Below are positions 7,796 through 17,965 of a stretch of 64,000 bases of DNA, in pieces; position 1 is the first letter of the stretch; each line of letters opens with the position of its first letter. The DNA is from Mammaliicoccus sp. Dog046. Its GTDB lineage: Bacteria > Bacillota > Bacilli > Staphylococcales > Staphylococcaceae. The DNA is taken from NCBI RefSeq assembly GCF_034039665.1, contig NZ_CP120131.1, forward strand, positions 248,001 to 312,000, in the 5' to 3' direction. The position numbers and the translations under genes were made by a program. Below the pieces are notes generated by a model. The model did no database searches. It saw nothing but the letters and a program-made list of their open reading frames with translations, and had not been told where the DNA came from.

Positions 7796-8662
7796 TTAAG
7801 TAAAGTATTGAATTGTGTGTTGACCTTTTCTCTTGAAATGTTTATTACATAATTTTCTTATGGCCCATTTATTCCCTCCACACCATCTTTCTGCGTCGTT
7901 TAATGTGAATGGTTCGCGTTTCAAGATGTGCAATTCTAGTAAATTGTCTAAATATAATTTTTGTCGGCTTGTTTGAGTTGAACAATATAAACAAAAGCCA
8001 TATCGCATACGCGCATCGATTTGAATGTGACCGATTTTTCTGCAATGTGGGCATCTTAATCCGGGTTTAATCTGTTCGAAAGGGATATTGATTTCGGGAT
8101 AAATATTGGAAAAGTCTTGTTGCTGGGTTTTGATTTTGTTGAGTATTTCTTTGTTTTCTCTACTTCTAAAGTTTTTGAATAATCGTGGAATTTTGTGTAG
8201 TTCTGTTGGAAGGAAGACTTGCTTTCTATTTGGGATTTCTGTGTGAAGTGTAAATGTTGGGTTTGTAAAAATAAGATAGGATAAGATTGGCCGAGTGATG
8301 TTTAATTCATGGGTGAGTAATTGTAACTCGTGTGCTGCTCGATTCATTTGTTTAAATGGTGTGTCGAAGATGTTTCCGAATTCATTTTTCATTTGACCAT
8401 CAATAATATGATAATCGCCTTTATAATGTTTTACTTCTAAATGAAAAATGTGTTCGTCGTCAACAATTATAAAATCGATTTGAATACGATTTTTAATATT
8501 GAAAGCGACGTTGTTCAAATAGTTTAAATCGGGTATTTGTTTTAAAATATGTGCGATTTTACTTTCACCTTCGACGCCTTTCATTTGCCGATACATATCA
8601 CGATGTAAATGAGTGTCGTCGAGTCGATTATCTAATGCTTTAAAATATAAGGATTGGTTCAT
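7796..8662 (-). CDS. NERD (nuclease-related) domain protein with C-terminal zinc ribbon, paralogue 1
   Basis: A 288-residue protein. The N-terminal NERD domain has KGVEGE (about 28-33), RIQIDFIIVDDE, then HLEVKHYKGDYHIIDGQ, giving the PD-(D/E)XK-like Asp and Glu-x-Lys residues. CPHC and CLYC pairs follow (about residues 203-231), then a C-terminal FTLNDAERWCGGNKWAIRKL segment that could be a small helix-turn-helix. An upstream in-frame start at 8725 has no binding site; AGGAGG lies seven bases before the ATG at 8662. Function is unknown: the domains imply nucleic-acid binding or cleavage. A homologue lies at 56037-56924, and both are followed directly by a 41-bp array. Confidence 0.85.
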   Translation of the reverse strand: MNQSLYFKALDNRLDDTHLHRDMYRQMKGVEGESKIAHILKQIPDLNYLNNVAFNIKNRIQIDFIIVDDEHIFHLEVKHYKGDYHIIDGQMKNEFGNIFDTPFKQMNRAAHELQLLTHELNITRPILSYLIFTNPTFTLHTEIPNRKQVFLPTELHKIPRLFKNFRSRENKEILNKIKTQQQDFSNIYPEINIPFEQIKPGLRCPHCRKIGHIQIDARMRYGFCLYCSTQTSRQKLYLDNLLELHILKREPFTLNDAERWCGGNKWAIRKLCNKHFKRKGQHTIQYFT

Positions 8663-8734
8663 ATGCATGCCTCCTATTTTTTTACATATATTATATATTA
8701 ATCTTTTGCCAAATACAAAATACAAAATAGAAAT

Positions 8735-8844
8735 CGAGGCTGAGACATAAAGTAATGTCTCATCCTCTTTTAGTATCTAGTTATCCTTACCGGGGCGGTA
8801 CTACGAAATCTTTTTTTATAAATTAGATTTCTGTCCCGCTCCCA
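8735..8844. repeat. Composite two-hairpin intergenic element, minus orientation
   Basis: One hairpin (GAGACAT / ATGTCTC, 8735-8764) is followed by a longer one whose minus-strand reading is GAGCGGGACAGAAATCT ... AGATTTCGTAGTACCGC. In reverse complement the pair matches the arrangement at 24604-24772. It lies between the starts of the NERD gene and the end of the VOC gene and probably also terminates transcription. Confidence 0.75.
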
Positions 8845-8855
8845 CAATTTTTAAA

Positions 8856-9290
8856 TTATAATTTTTCTGCTAGTTCTACAAAGATGCCTTCTGGACCTTT
8901 GATATAACAAAGTTTATATATATCTTCGTATTGAATGATGTCGCCAATGATATGTGCGGTTGTTGATTTTAAGTTAGCAACAACTTGTTCAATATTTTGG
9001 ATTGAAAATGCAAAGTGACTTGCTCCCACGTATTTAGGGAAATGAGTAAAGATTTCTGGACTATCTATTTCACCTCGGAAATTGATGAGCTCAATGACTG
9101 TTTCGCCATGTGGAACTTTCATCATTGCTATTGTTGCTTCATCTGCTTCAGCACCATAAATTTGTTTTATCCATTGACCGTTAACGTCTTGTTCACCTAT
9201 CAGTTCTAGTCCTAATGTTGTGAAAAAGTGTTTAACAGCTTGTAAATCCTTTACGACAATACCAACGTGATCCATTTTTTCTATTTTCAT
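8856..9290 (-). CDS. VOC-fold (glyoxalase / methylmalonyl-CoA epimerase-like) protein
   Basis: A 144-residue vicinal-oxygen-chelate protein with two beta-alpha-beta-beta-beta halves. The first half opens with MDHVGIVVKDLQAVKHFF (metal-ligand His) and contains GETVIELINF; the second has GASHFAFSIQNIEQVV (His) and ends GPEGIFVELAEKL (Glu). These match the metal-binding H/E/H/E pattern of the family. Substrate is not readable; lactoylglutathione lyase or an epimerase role are both possible. The TTG at 9305 overlaps the GGAG binding site, so the ATG at 9290 is taken as start. It is a single gene flanked by hairpins. Confidence 0.85.
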   Translation of the reverse strand: MKIEKMDHVGIVVKDLQAVKHFFTTLGLELIGEQDVNGQWIKQIYGAEADEATIAMMKVPHGETVIELINFRGEIDSPEIFTHFPKYVGASHFAFSIQNIEQVVANLKSTTAHIIGDIIQYEDIYKLCYIKGPEGIFVELAEKL

Positions 9291-9458
9291 AGGAAGCATC
9301 TCCAATTCAGTATTTTGTGATTCTTATTATATAGAATGCCTACTTGATTAGCGAATAATATTACAGTATGTTCTGAATCATAAATTTCTTACTGTGCCAT
9401 AAGCGATTATGCGTTATACTTCAATATAGGATTAAAGAGATTTGATTGGAGTGATAAC

Positions 9459-10793
9459 TTGGAAAAGCAACGTGATCAATGGTCGTCTAAACTCGGATTT
9501 ATTATGGCCTCAGCTGGTGCAGCTATTGGGATTGGTGCTATATGGAAGTTTCCATATGTAGCAGGACAATTTGGAGGCGGCGCATTTCTATTATTATTTA
9601 TAATTTTTACGTTATTTATTGGATTGCCAATGCTTATATCAGAATTTATTATTGGTCGATCGACAAACAAAGAAGCAGTTTCAGCTTATGATTCATTGGC
9701 ACCGGGATCGCCTTGGAGAATTACTGGACGATTAGGTGTCGTCGGTTGTTTCTTATTATTATCATTTTATAGTGTAGTTGGTGGCTGGATCACAATATAT
9801 ACATTATTAGGACTAACGGGCAACATTATGTCAGATCATGCTAATTACGGGAAAATCTTTGAACAAACAATTGGTCAACCATTTACCGTATTGGCAGGGG
9901 TATTTATATTTATCCTTATGAATGTGATTGTACTGAATTTTGGTATTAAAAAAGGTATTGAACGTGCGAATAATATCTTAATGCCATTATTATTTATTTT
10001 CTTTATCATTTTAGTGATACGAGCTGTGACTTTGGAAGGTGCATCTGAAGGATTGTCATTCTTCTTTAGTTTTAATTTAGATGACTTTGCTGCTGAAGGG
10101 GTATTGTACGCGTTAGGGCAATCATTCTTCTCACTAGCGGTTGGTTTCTCTTGTATGGTCACTTATAGTTCTTATTTAAGTAAGAAAGAAAGTCTACCTA
10201 CTTCTGCTGCAACGGTGTCTATCATGAATATCATCGTTTCTATATTGGCAGGTATGGCAATCTTCCCAGTTGTTTATGCTTTCTCATTAGAACCAACTGA
10301 GGGACCTGGATTACTATTTATCGTATTACCACATGTATTTAGTCAAATGGCGTTTGGTTCATTATTCTTAACGTTATTTTTACTATTGTTCTTATTCGCG
10401 ACACTGACATCATCATTTAGTCAATTTGAAATCATCATTTCAGCTTTTGAAAAAGATGGTAAAAGATCAAGAACTAAAATCGTATGGATTCTTGGATTAC
10501 TAACATTTATCGCATGTATTCCATCATCATTATCATATGGTGTATTAGCGGATGTTTCGATATTTGGAAAATCGATATTCGATGCGACGGATTATTTAGT
10601 GAGTAACATATTATTACCGATAGGATGTCTGCTTATCGCAATATTTATTTCATTTAGAATGGATCAAGCAATCGTGAAGCAAGAGTTCCAAACAGGGAAT
10701 ACACTCTCGCTTAAATGGTTTAAAGCGTGGAAATTCTTAATGAGATACATTATTCCAATCATTATTATCATTGTATTTATATGTTCGCTATAG
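9459..10793 (+). CDS. Sodium:neurotransmitter symporter (NSS) family transporter
   Basis: A 444-residue integral membrane protein with about eleven hydrophobic segments. The first helix carries the NSS signature: GFIMASAGAAIGIGAIWKFP, the unwound Na+-binding segment seen in LeuT-like carriers, and later GIKKGIERANNILMP lies at the family's loop between helices. Members import amino acids or related compounds with sodium; the substrate here is unknown. The start is TTG at 9459 after TTGGAGTG. It is followed 35 bp later by the LysR gene on the same strand, so the two may be co-transcribed. Confidence 0.88.
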   Translation: MEKQRDQWSSKLGFIMASAGAAIGIGAIWKFPYVAGQFGGGAFLLLFIIFTLFIGLPMLISEFIIGRSTNKEAVSAYDSLAPGSPWRITGRLGVVGCFLLLSFYSVVGGWITIYTLLGLTGNIMSDHANYGKIFEQTIGQPFTVLAGVFIFILMNVIVLNFGIKKGIERANNILMPLLFIFFIILVIRAVTLEGASEGLSFFFSFNLDDFAAEGVLYALGQSFFSLAVGFSCMVTYSSYLSKKESLPTSAATVSIMNIIVSILAGMAIFPVVYAFSLEPTEGPGLLFIVLPHVFSQMAFGSLFLTLFLLLFLFATLTSSFSQFEIIISAFEKDGKRSRTKIVWILGLLTFIACIPSSLSYGVLADVSIFGKSIFDATDYLVSNILLPIGCLLIAIFISFRMDQAIVKQEFQTGNTLSLKWFKAWKFLMRYIIPIIIIIVFICSL

Positions 10794-10828
10794 AAAGTGA
10801 AATTAAGGCATAAAAAGAGGCGATACCT

Positions 10829-11707
10829 ATGGAATTTAAACAGTTGAAATATTTTGTGGAGATTGTACGAAATGGTGGAATGACACAAGCGGCAGATCAC
10901 CTGTTTGTTGCGCAATCAACAATTAGTAAAGCTGTTAAAAATCTTGAAAATGAGTTTGATATTATTCTGTTTGATCGCTCCAAAAAACATATTAAATTAA
11001 CAGATACTGGGGAAGTATTCTACGACAAAGCAGTAGAATTCTTAACGCTATTTGATCACTTGACCTTAGAGTTGAACGATATATTTGAAGTTCAAAAAGG
11101 ACATATAAGATTAGGGTTGTCGCCACTTATAAGAGTAGATTTAATTACGAATAGTCTTGAGAAGTTCCACGATAAATATTCGAATGTCACTTATGAAGTC
11201 GCTGAAGGTGGCGGTAAAGCGGTTGAACATTATCTTAATAAAGATGAGGTAGATATTGGTGTAACGACATTGCCAGTCGATTCATCTAAATATAATAGTG
11301 TTCCTTTGTATAGAGAAGAACTCTTTCTTGTTGTAAATACGGCGCATAGACTCGCACAACATGAAACTGTTGCTATTGGTGAATTAAGAGATGAGGAATT
11401 TCTCTTGTTGCATGATGATTATTATTTGAGAGATATGGTAATTGAGAATTGCCGTCAAGCTGGTTTTTATCCTAAAACAGTAGCGAAGATTTCTCAGCTG
11501 ACGTTTATAAGTAATATGATCAAGAGAGGTCTAGGTATATCCATTGTGCCTAAGAGCATAGCCGAACAGATGAGTGAAGATGTTACGATGATCGAACTCG
11601 AAGGAGAAAAGATTTATTGGCATCTCGGACTCATCTGGAAAAAAGGCGCCTACGTGAATAGAGTGACTCAGGAATGGATTACATTTCTTAAATCATCACT
11701 TGAATGA
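10829..11707 (+). CDS. cidR: LysR-type regulator, CidR-like
   Basis: A 292-residue LysR protein: the winged HTH covers residues 1-60 (MEFKQLKYFVEIVRNGGMT, QSTISKAVKNLENEF), followed by a two-lobe ligand-binding domain containing GGKAVEHYLNKDEVDIGVTT. Sequence style and position, just upstream of and parallel to cidAB, match staphylococcal CidR, which activates the cid operon in response to acetate or acidic overflow metabolism. A strong terminator lies between this gene and cidA, so cidA must have its own promoter. The orthology is from memory of the family. Confidence 0.75.
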   Translation: MEFKQLKYFVEIVRNGGMTQAADHLFVAQSTISKAVKNLENEFDIILFDRSKKHIKLTDTGEVFYDKAVEFLTLFDHLTLELNDIFEVQKGHIRLGLSPLIRVDLITNSLEKFHDKYSNVTYEVAEGGGKAVEHYLNKDEVDIGVTTLPVDSSKYNSVPLYREELFLVVNTAHRLAQHETVAIGELRDEEFLLLHDDYYLRDMVIENCRQAGFYPKTVAKISQLTFISNMIKRGLGISIVPKSIAEQMSEDVTMIELEGEKIYWHLGLIWKKGAYVNRVTQEWITFLKSSLE

Positions 11708-11711
11708 GCAT

Positions 11712-11757
11712 AACCCGTGAAAGATTATGAGCGTAATCTTTCACGGGTTATTTTTTA
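11712..11757 (+). terminator. Rho-independent terminator after the LysR gene
   Basis: AACCCGTGAAAGATTA and its complement form a 16-bp stem with a 6-base loop followed by TTTTTTATTTTT. It separates the regulator transcript from cidAB. Confidence 0.9.
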
Positions 11758-11871
11758 TTTTTACAACTATTCCATAATAGAATAGTTCAAATCGATAATA
11801 TGTATTTTATTAATACTTAAATGCGTCCTATAATGATTGATACAGTGATTTACAGGAAAGGTTGTGTTAGG

Positions 11872-12249
11872 ATGCACCGTTTTATAAAAATTTTAATTCA
11901 AGTAACTTTAATATATATCATTACGCAAGTTGGAAGTTGGCTACAAGTGACGCTTCATATTCCGATAGCTGGTAGTATTGTTGGTCTTGCGTTACTGTTT
12001 TTCTTATTATTGTTTAAGATTTTGCCAGAAAAATGGATTGAAGGTGGAGCTAATCAATTGATCAACATTATGGTGTTGTTCTTTGTACCATCGATTGTTG
12101 GTGTTATGGATATTGCGAATGAAATAGGTCCAAGTTATATTATCATGGGCGTGCTTCTTATTATTAGTACAAGTTTAGTCGCATTATCATCTGGATATGT
12201 TTGTGAAAAAATTGTAAGTTCAAATAAACTGAATAAGGAGCATACATGA
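11872..12249 (+). CDS. cidA: CidA/LrgA family holin-like membrane protein
   Basis: A 125-residue protein with four hydrophobic helices; the family fingerprint [16 protein letters not shown] is at about residues 27-42, followed by [14 protein letters not shown] and [11 protein letters not shown]. CidA/LrgA proteins are holin-like and influence murein hydrolase activity, lysis and export of small metabolites. A start at 11821 is possible, but AGGAAAGG lies 10 bases before the ATG at 11872, which also gives the normal family length. Its stop overlaps the start of cidB (ATGATG). With the CidR-like gene just upstream, cid rather than lrg naming is preferred. Confidence 0.8.
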   Translation: MHRFIKILIQVTLIYIITQVGSWLQVTLHIPIAGSIVGLALLFFLLLFKILPEKWIEGGANQLINIMVLFFVPSIVGVMDIANEIGPSYIIMGVLLIISTSLVALSSGYVCEKIVSSNKLNKEHT

Positions 12250-12947
12250 TGATTATTAAAACGATTGCTATGATTGTCTTAACAATAGTAAGTTTTATTG
12301 TAGCGAAGAAATTACAAATTAAATATAAGCATCCTCTGCTTAATCCGGCATTGATTGCTTCACTTTTCATTATTGGGATTCTGCTTCTTATCGGTGATGA
12401 TTATAACGATTATATGGCAGGAGGATCGTGGATACACCGATTTCTAGATTGTTCAGTTGTAAGTTTAGCGTATCCATTATATAAATACAGAAAAATGATT
12501 GTAGCTAACTTTAAAATCATTTTTTCAAGTGTGTTAACCGGAATCGTCGTGAATTTTGTCGTTATATATGGTGCGTTGTTCTTATTAGGATATCCGAGTT
12601 CTACAATTGTAACTATTTTACCGCGTTCGATGACTGCAGCAGTAGGTATTGAAGTGTCTCATCAAATGGGTGGTGTAGATACGTTAACCGTGATGTTTAT
12701 TATAGCTACTGGTCTTATCGGTAGTATCTTAGGTAATTTTTACATTACAAAAGCAAAATTCAAGAGTGATTTAGCTAAAGGATTAACGTACGGAAATGCA
12801 TCTCATGCATTTGGAACAGCAAAAGCTTTAGAAACCAATATTGAAGCAGGGGCATTTAGTACAATTGGAATGATTTTAACAGCTGTAATTAGTGCGATTA
12901 TGTTACCGATTCTGTATTTGATTACAACACATATATCTTTAATTTAA
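12246..12947 (+). CDS. cidB: CidB/LrgB family membrane protein
   Basis: A 233-residue polytopic protein with LrgB family motifs: [16 protein letters not shown] near the N terminus, [27 protein letters not shown] (about 130-143) and [14 protein letters not shown] near the C terminus. It overlaps cidA by four bases, implying translational coupling, and the two form a membrane pair. The pyruvate oxidase gene cidC, third gene of the operon in S. aureus, is absent: a hairpin terminator follows immediately. Confidence 0.85.
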   Translation: MMIIKTIAMIVLTIVSFIVAKKLQIKYKHPLLNPALIASLFIIGILLLIGDDYNDYMAGGSWIHRFLDCSVVSLAYPLYKYRKMIVANFKIIFSSVLTGIVVNFVVIYGALFLLGYPSSTIVTILPRSMTAAVGIEVSHQMGGVDTLTVMFIIATGLIGSILGNFYITKAKFKSDLAKGLTYGNASHAFGTAKALETNIEAGAFSTIGMILTAVISAIMLPILYLITTHISLI

Positions 12948-12980
12948 GTCGTCATTTAATCATGACGACTTATTTTTTTG
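12946..12980 (+). terminator. Terminator after cidB
   Basis: AAGTCGTCAT and ATGACGACTT arms followed by ATTTTTTTG, overlapping the stop codon. The next 290 bp (to 13268) are very AT-rich and contain no recognisable gene or riboswitch, only the promoter region of the BCCT gene. Confidence 0.88.
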
Positions 12981-13268
12981 AGATAAATTTATATTCACTA
13001 ATTATGAATAAAAATGCATAATAAACGTTTGTAAGATTTATTTAATTCGTTAAATGTTTACTTAACACAATTGATTTGGCGATATTTCTATTCGTTTATA
13101 ATTAGAATATATATATATTTATTCATAAGTAATGGCTTAAATTCTTGTATGTAGTTTGCATTTTTATTAAAACTTATATAAGCTCTTCATTGTGATTGAA
13201 ATCATCGTATTCATTAATAGTGATTTTATTAGCGGTGTACATTTATCGATAACGAGGAGTGTTCAGAA

Positions 13269-14891
13269 GTGAAGAAAGAAAGAATAATGGACTGGTGGAC
13301 TTTTTATGGAACTGTAGTTGTATTACTTATTGCAGTTATACCGATGATGGTATTTCCGAAAGCTAGTCAGGAAGTTATAACAGGTATTAATGATACGATA
13401 TCGAATTCTTTAGGCGCTTGGTATTTATTACTTGGCTTAATTGTATTTGGATTTGTATTATACATAGCATTTGGTAAGTATGGAAATGTTACATTAGGTA
13501 AAGCGAGTGATCGCCCAGAGTTTAATAACTTTAGTTGGGTATCTATGCTATTTTGTGCCGGTATTGGTTCGGATATTTTATATTGGGGCATTATAGAGTG
13601 GGCATACTACTATCAAGTACCGCCTTACGGTGCACAAGGTATGACGGATGAAGCACTTGAATATGCAACGATGTACGGTATGTTTCATTGGGGGCCAATC
13701 GCATGGTCAATTTACGTATTACCTGCGTTGCCAATTGGTTATTTAGTATTCGTAAAGAAAAAACCAATCTACAAAATTAGCCAAGCATGTCGACCAATTT
13801 TAAAAGGACAAACAGATAAGTTTTTAGGAAAATTAGTAGACATTCTATTTATATTTGGTCTATTAGGCGGTGCTGCGACATCATTAGCATTAGGTGTGCC
13901 AATGATAGCAGCTGGTATAGAACGTCTGACAGGACTGGATGGTCAGAACATAGTTATGAGAGGAACCATATTAATTATCATAACCGTGATATTCGCAATC
14001 AGTGCTTATACCGGATTGAAAAAAGGTATTCAAAAACTGAGTGATATCAATGTTTGGTTAACATTTTTAATATTAGGTATCGTTCTGATTGCAGGACCAA
14101 CAATCTTTATAATGGAAACAACGGTTTCTGGATTCGGAAATATGTTGAAGAATTTCTTCCGTATGGCTACGTGGTTAGAACCATTTGGTGGTATTGGACA
14201 TAGAAAAGAAACAAACTTCCCACAAGACTGGACAATATTCTACTGGTCATGGTGGTTAGTATACGCGCCATTTATAGGGTTATTTATTGCTCGTATATCA
14301 AAAGGGCGTACTTTGAAAGAAGTTGTATTAGGTACAATTATTTACGGAACATTAGGTTGTGTATTATTCTTTGGAATATTTGGTAACTATGCAGTATTCC
14401 TACAAATTTCAGGACAATTTGATGTTATACAATTCTTAAATAGTCATGGCGCAGAATCGACGATTATAGAAGTCATGCATCAGCTACCATTCCCTAAAAT
14501 AATGATTGTATTATTCTTAATATCAGCATTCTTATATTTAGCAACAACGTTTGATTCAGGTGCATACATTTTAGCAGCTGCAACACAGAAAAAAGTCGTT
14601 GGAGAACCATTAAAAGCCAATAGACTATTCTGGGCATTTGCATTATGTTTATTACCTTTCTCATTAATGCTTGTAGGAGGAGAGCGTGCATTAGATGTAT
14701 TGAAGACAGCTTCGATATTAGCAAGTGTACCTTTAACCGTAATATTTGTGATTATGATGATTTCGTTTATACGAACGTTATCAGGAGATCGAATAGCCTT
14801 ACAACAACGTGCGGATAAATTAAAAGAAGTCGAACGACGATCATTAAGAATTGTACAAGTTAGGGAAGAAAGAGAAGACGATAATTTATAA
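13269..14891 (+). CDS. BCCT family betaine/carnitine/choline transporter
   Basis: A 540-residue protein with 12 predicted membrane segments. The BCCT signature is modified to GIGSDILYWGIIEWAYY at about residues 97-113, and the aromatic substrate-path segment reads FYWSWWLVYAPFIGLFIARIS. The charged C-terminal tail (ERRSLRIVQVREERED) fits osmosensing or regulatory tails of the family. It is a candidate choline importer (CudT-like) feeding betBA, but it sits about 10 kb from betBA across the sulfate cluster, so carnitine or betaine are equally possible. The start is GTG at 13269 after a GAGGAG-like site. Confidence 0.85.
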   Translation: MKKERIMDWWTFYGTVVVLLIAVIPMMVFPKASQEVITGINDTISNSLGAWYLLLGLIVFGFVLYIAFGKYGNVTLGKASDRPEFNNFSWVSMLFCAGIGSDILYWGIIEWAYYYQVPPYGAQGMTDEALEYATMYGMFHWGPIAWSIYVLPALPIGYLVFVKKKPIYKISQACRPILKGQTDKFLGKLVDILFIFGLLGGAATSLALGVPMIAAGIERLTGLDGQNIVMRGTILIIITVIFAISAYTGLKKGIQKLSDINVWLTFLILGIVLIAGPTIFIMETTVSGFGNMLKNFFRMATWLEPFGGIGHRKETNFPQDWTIFYWSWWLVYAPFIGLFIARISKGRTLKEVVLGTIIYGTLGCVLFFGIFGNYAVFLQISGQFDVIQFLNSHGAESTIIEVMHQLPFPKIMIVLFLISAFLYLATTFDSGAYILAAATQKKVVGEPLKANRLFWAFALCLLPFSLMLVGGERALDVLKTASILASVPLTVIFVIMMISFIRTLSGDRIALQQRADKLKEVERRSLRIVQVREEREDDNL

Positions 14892-14898
14892 TATATTG

Positions 14899-14935
14899 AG
14901 GCTGGGACATAATGTAATGTCCCAGCTTTTTTTGT
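14899..14935 (+). terminator. Hairpin terminator after the BCCT gene
   Basis: GCTGGGACAT and ATGTCCCAGC arms followed by seven T. The same hairpin type forms half of the composite elements at 8735 and 24604. Confidence 0.88.
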
Positions 14936-15139
14936 TGATGAAGAGGATAAAAGTGGGCGATTAATGTGGAAGTTAAATGACGTTTTTCTACCATAATATA
15001 TAATCGATGCTCTCATAATTGTCTCGTATAAAAATTTCTAATTTCACATAAACTTTTTTGAGTGATTTTTACTATGTTTGGATATCGCGATTTGAAGGCG
15101 TTGAGTGCCTTAAATTAACTGAAAATTAAAAAAGAATGT

Positions 15140-15168
15140 TTGACATTAGACCGTCAATCGGGTATGCT
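15140..15168 (+). promoter_or_regulatory. SigmaA promoter of the sulfate assimilation cluster
   Basis: TTGACA (15140-15145) and TATGCT (15163-15168) are separated by exactly 17 bp, about 115 bp before cysH. The long AT-rich leader (TTTATTATTTCTTAGTATTC) is where a CymR or CysL-type operator would be expected, but I cannot identify one with confidence. Upstream, 14940-15135 shows no gene and no S-box riboswitch. Confidence 0.65.
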
Positions 15169-15285
15169 AATCTTCATAATTTATTATTTCTTAGTATTCT
15201 TATCTGTTTAAAATAATTTACATTTTTTACCTTAATTATTCACAGATATTCTATAGAAATAAATATAAGGAGGACGTTGTATATC

Positions 15286-16017
15286 ATGGCAGAAGTGTTA
15301 ACTTATGAACGTTTTGACACTGATCCTTTTAAAGATATTGCTACTGACGATGAAACAAAAGGTGCATATCAAATTCTTAAATGGGCATATGGGCATTACG
15401 GGGATTCAATAGTATATTCTTGTAGTTTCGGGGCTGAAGGTATGATTTTGATAGATTTAATTTCAAAAGTAAAACCTGATGCAAAAATAGTATTTTTAGA
15501 TACGGATTTACATTTCCAAGAAACATACGATTTAATTGATCGTGTTAAGGAAAGATATCCTTCATTAAATATTGAACTTAAGAAACCAGATTTAACGTTA
15601 GAACAACAAGCAGACCAATATGAACCTGCGTTATGGACGAGTGATCCTAACCAATGTTGTTATATTAGAAAGATTAAACCTTTAGAAGAAGTGTTATCTG
15701 GTGCAACAGCTTGGGTTTCTGGCTTAAGAAGAGAGCAATCTCCAAGCAGACAAAATACAGACTTCATTAATAAGGATGAAAGATTTCATTCTATTAAAGT
15801 ATGTCCATTAATATATTGGACTTGGGATGATGTATGGGCATATATTGAGCGACATGATTTAACTTATAATGAATTGCATGACTTTAACTATCCAAGTATT
15901 GGTTGTATTCCTTGTACATCACAAGTTTCGTCATCAGGTGATTCTCGTGATGGTAGATGGTCAAACTTCAATAAGACTGAATGTGGATTACACACAGCGA
16001 ATAATAAACCTAAATAA
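15286..16017 (+). CDS. cysH: Adenylyl-sulfate / phosphoadenylyl-sulfate reductase
   Basis: A 243-residue cytoplasmic enzyme that reduces APS or PAPS to sulfite with thioredoxin. The ATP-pyrophosphatase-like N-terminal part has [15 protein letters not shown]; paired cysteines occur as NQCCYIRK (about 118-125) and GCIPCTS (about 206-212), the CC...CxxC set that binds a [4Fe-4S] cluster and marks APS-type reductases; ECGLH near the C terminus holds the catalytic cysteine. A TTG at 15277 is only three bases after AAGGAGG, so the ATG at 15286 is taken. It leads the cysH-cysJ-cysI-cobA-sirB-sirC-tauE-sat-cysC cluster. Confidence 0.93.
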   Translation: MAEVLTYERFDTDPFKDIATDDETKGAYQILKWAYGHYGDSIVYSCSFGAEGMILIDLISKVKPDAKIVFLDTDLHFQETYDLIDRVKERYPSLNIELKKPDLTLEQQADQYEPALWTSDPNQCCYIRKIKPLEEVLSGATAWVSGLRREQSPSRQNTDFINKDERFHSIKVCPLIYWTWDDVWAYIERHDLTYNELHDFNYPSIGCIPCTSQVSSSGDSRDGRWSNFNKTECGLHTANNKPK

Positions 16018-16121
16018 CAAACTGAAATATTAAAGGATATTGAATCTTTTTTTATTATAAAAACATACTATTTTAATAAGAATAGTAAAAATTAGTAGTA
16101 ATTAAAAATGGACAGGATGAG

Positions 16122-17951
16122 GTGACATCGTTGGAATTAAAAGTAACAAACAGCCCGTTTAATCAAGAGCAATCTGAGAAATTAAATCAAGTGTTTGCAA
16201 CGTTAACAAATGAACAAAAAGTTTGGTTGAGCGGTTATTTATCAGCTTCAGCAATACAAGCAAATGCTTCAGATGTAACACAAGCTACTACTGCAACAGG
16301 TGTTAGTAGTGAACCGAAATTATCTAAGAGAGCGATTACGGTTTTATTTGGTTCTGAAACTGGAAATGCACAAGGACTTGCTGAAACGTTAGAAAGTAAA
16401 TTAAAAGAAAAAGACTTCGACGTTACAATCGCATGTATGGAAGATTTTAAACCGAAAGATCTTAAGAAAGTAGAAGATCTATTTATCGTTACAGCAACTC
16501 ATGGTGAAGGTGATCCGCCTGATAATGCGATTACCTTCCATGAGTTTTTACATAGTCGTAAGGCACCTAAGTTAAACGATTTAAGATACTCAGTACTTGC
16601 ATTAGGTGATGAGTCTTATGAATTCTTCTGCCAAACTGGTAAAGATTTTGATAAGCGTTTAGAAGAACTTGGCGCTGAAAGATTGATACCTAGAGTTGAT
16701 TGTGACTTAGACTTTGATGAGCCAGCTGAAAAATGGATGACAGAAATTCTAGAAACAATTGGCCAAGCATCAAGTCAGGCATCTACTGAACAAGCACAAG
16801 CGAGTGCTGAAGATGTATCAGCAACACAAACTTATTCAAGATCAAATCCATTTGAAGCGGAAATTCTTGAAAACATTAAGTTGAATGGTCGCGGATCTAA
16901 TAAAGAAGTGCGACATATTGAACTTTCACTTGAAGGATTTAACGAGGCGTTTGAACCTGGCGATTGCATTGGTATCTTCCCTAAAAATGATCCAGCAGTT
17001 GTATCTGAACTGATTAATACACTTGTTTGGAAGCCAGATGAAAGTGTTGTAATCAATGATAAAGGTGACACTTTACCACTTGAAGAAGCATTAACAAGTC
17101 ATTTCGAAATTACAAAGTTAACAAAATCAATTGTGACTAAAGCGGCAGATATTTTTGGAAATGGTGTGTTATCAGAAAAAGTTAAAAAAGATAGATGGAT
17201 TTACGGTTATGTAGAAGGTCGTGACTTAATTGATTTAATTAACGACTTCCCACCAGAAGATCTACAAACAGATGCGTTACATCAAATCTTAAGAAAATTA
17301 CCTGCTAGAGAGTATTCAATCGCGAGTAGTCATCAAGCAACGCCGGATGAAGTTCATTTAACAATCGGTGCTGTGAGATATCATGCACATGATAGAGATA
17401 GAAATGGTGTATGTTCTGTTCAATTCGCTGAACGATTACAGCCGGGAGATACAGTTCCGCTTTACTTGAAGAAGAATCCAAACTTCAAGTTTCCTAAAAC
17501 GAATGAAACACCAGTGATTATGATTGGACCAGGTACAGGTGTAGCACCGTTTAGATCTTATATACAAGAAAAAGAAGAGCTAGACCTAAATAATAAAGCG
17601 TGGTTATTCTTTGGAGAACAACACTTTACGACAGATTTCTTATATCAAACAGAATGGCAAGGTTGGTTGAAAGATGGTGTGCTTGATAAGTTAAGCGTAG
17701 CATTCTCAAGAGACTCTGAAGAAAAAGTATACGTCCAACATCGCATTGAAGAAAACAGTAAAGAATTCTATCAATGGATTCAAGAAGGTGCAGCGATATA
17801 TATTTGTGGTGATGAAAAATGTATGGCTAAAGATGTACATCAAGCCATTTTAAATGTTATCCAAACAGAAGGTCATTATAACGAAGAAGAAGCAGAAGCA
17901 TTTCTTACTCAGTTGAAAAAAGACAGAAGATATCAAAGAGATATTTATTAA
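16122..17951 (+). CDS. cysJ: Sulfite reductase [NADPH] flavoprotein alpha subunit
   Basis: A 609-residue diflavin reductase passing electrons from NADPH through FAD and FMN to CysI. Domains in order: FMN flavodoxin ([13 protein letters not shown] at about 77-89, [13 protein letters not shown]), FAD-binding domain (REYSIASS, with [11 protein letters not shown] after it), and the NADPH domain ([39 protein letters not shown], ending RYQRDIY). The start may be GTG at 16122 or TTG at 16131; GAGGTG seven bases before the TTG favours the latter slightly. A gap of 104 bp after cysH allows an internal promoter; cysI follows after 14 bp. Confidence 0.95.
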   Translation: MTSLELKVTNSPFNQEQSEKLNQVFATLTNEQKVWLSGYLSASAIQANASDVTQATTATGVSSEPKLSKRAITVLFGSETGNAQGLAETLESKLKEKDFDVTIACMEDFKPKDLKKVEDLFIVTATHGEGDPPDNAITFHEFLHSRKAPKLNDLRYSVLALGDESYEFFCQTGKDFDKRLEELGAERLIPRVDCDLDFDEPAEKWMTEILETIGQASSQASTEQAQASAEDVSATQTYSRSNPFEAEILENIKLNGRGSNKEVRHIELSLEGFNEAFEPGDCIGIFPKNDPAVVSELINTLVWKPDESVVINDKGDTLPLEEALTSHFEITKLTKSIVTKAADIFGNGVLSEKVKKDRWIYGYVEGRDLIDLINDFPPEDLQTDALHQILRKLPAREYSIASSHQATPDEVHLTIGAVRYHAHDRDRNGVCSVQFAERLQPGDTVPLYLKKNPNFKFPKTNETPVIMIGPGTGVAPFRSYIQEKEELDLNNKAWLFFGEQHFTTDFLYQTEWQGWLKDGVLDKLSVAFSRDSEEKVYVQHRIEENSKEFYQWIQEGAAIYICGDEKCMAKDVHQAILNVIQTEGHYNEEEAEAFLTQLKKDRRYQRDIY

Positions 17952-17965
17952 GAGGGGGCATTATT

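Noticed and set aside
14480-15016. 178-codon minus-strand frame across the BCCT gene 3' end
   Set aside because: Antisense to a strong gene and crosses its terminator hairpin; composition is that of a shadow.
15170-15285. CymR or CysL-type operator, or an S-box riboswitch, before cysH
   Set aside because: AT-rich leader without a clear inverted repeat or riboswitch core; left unassigned.
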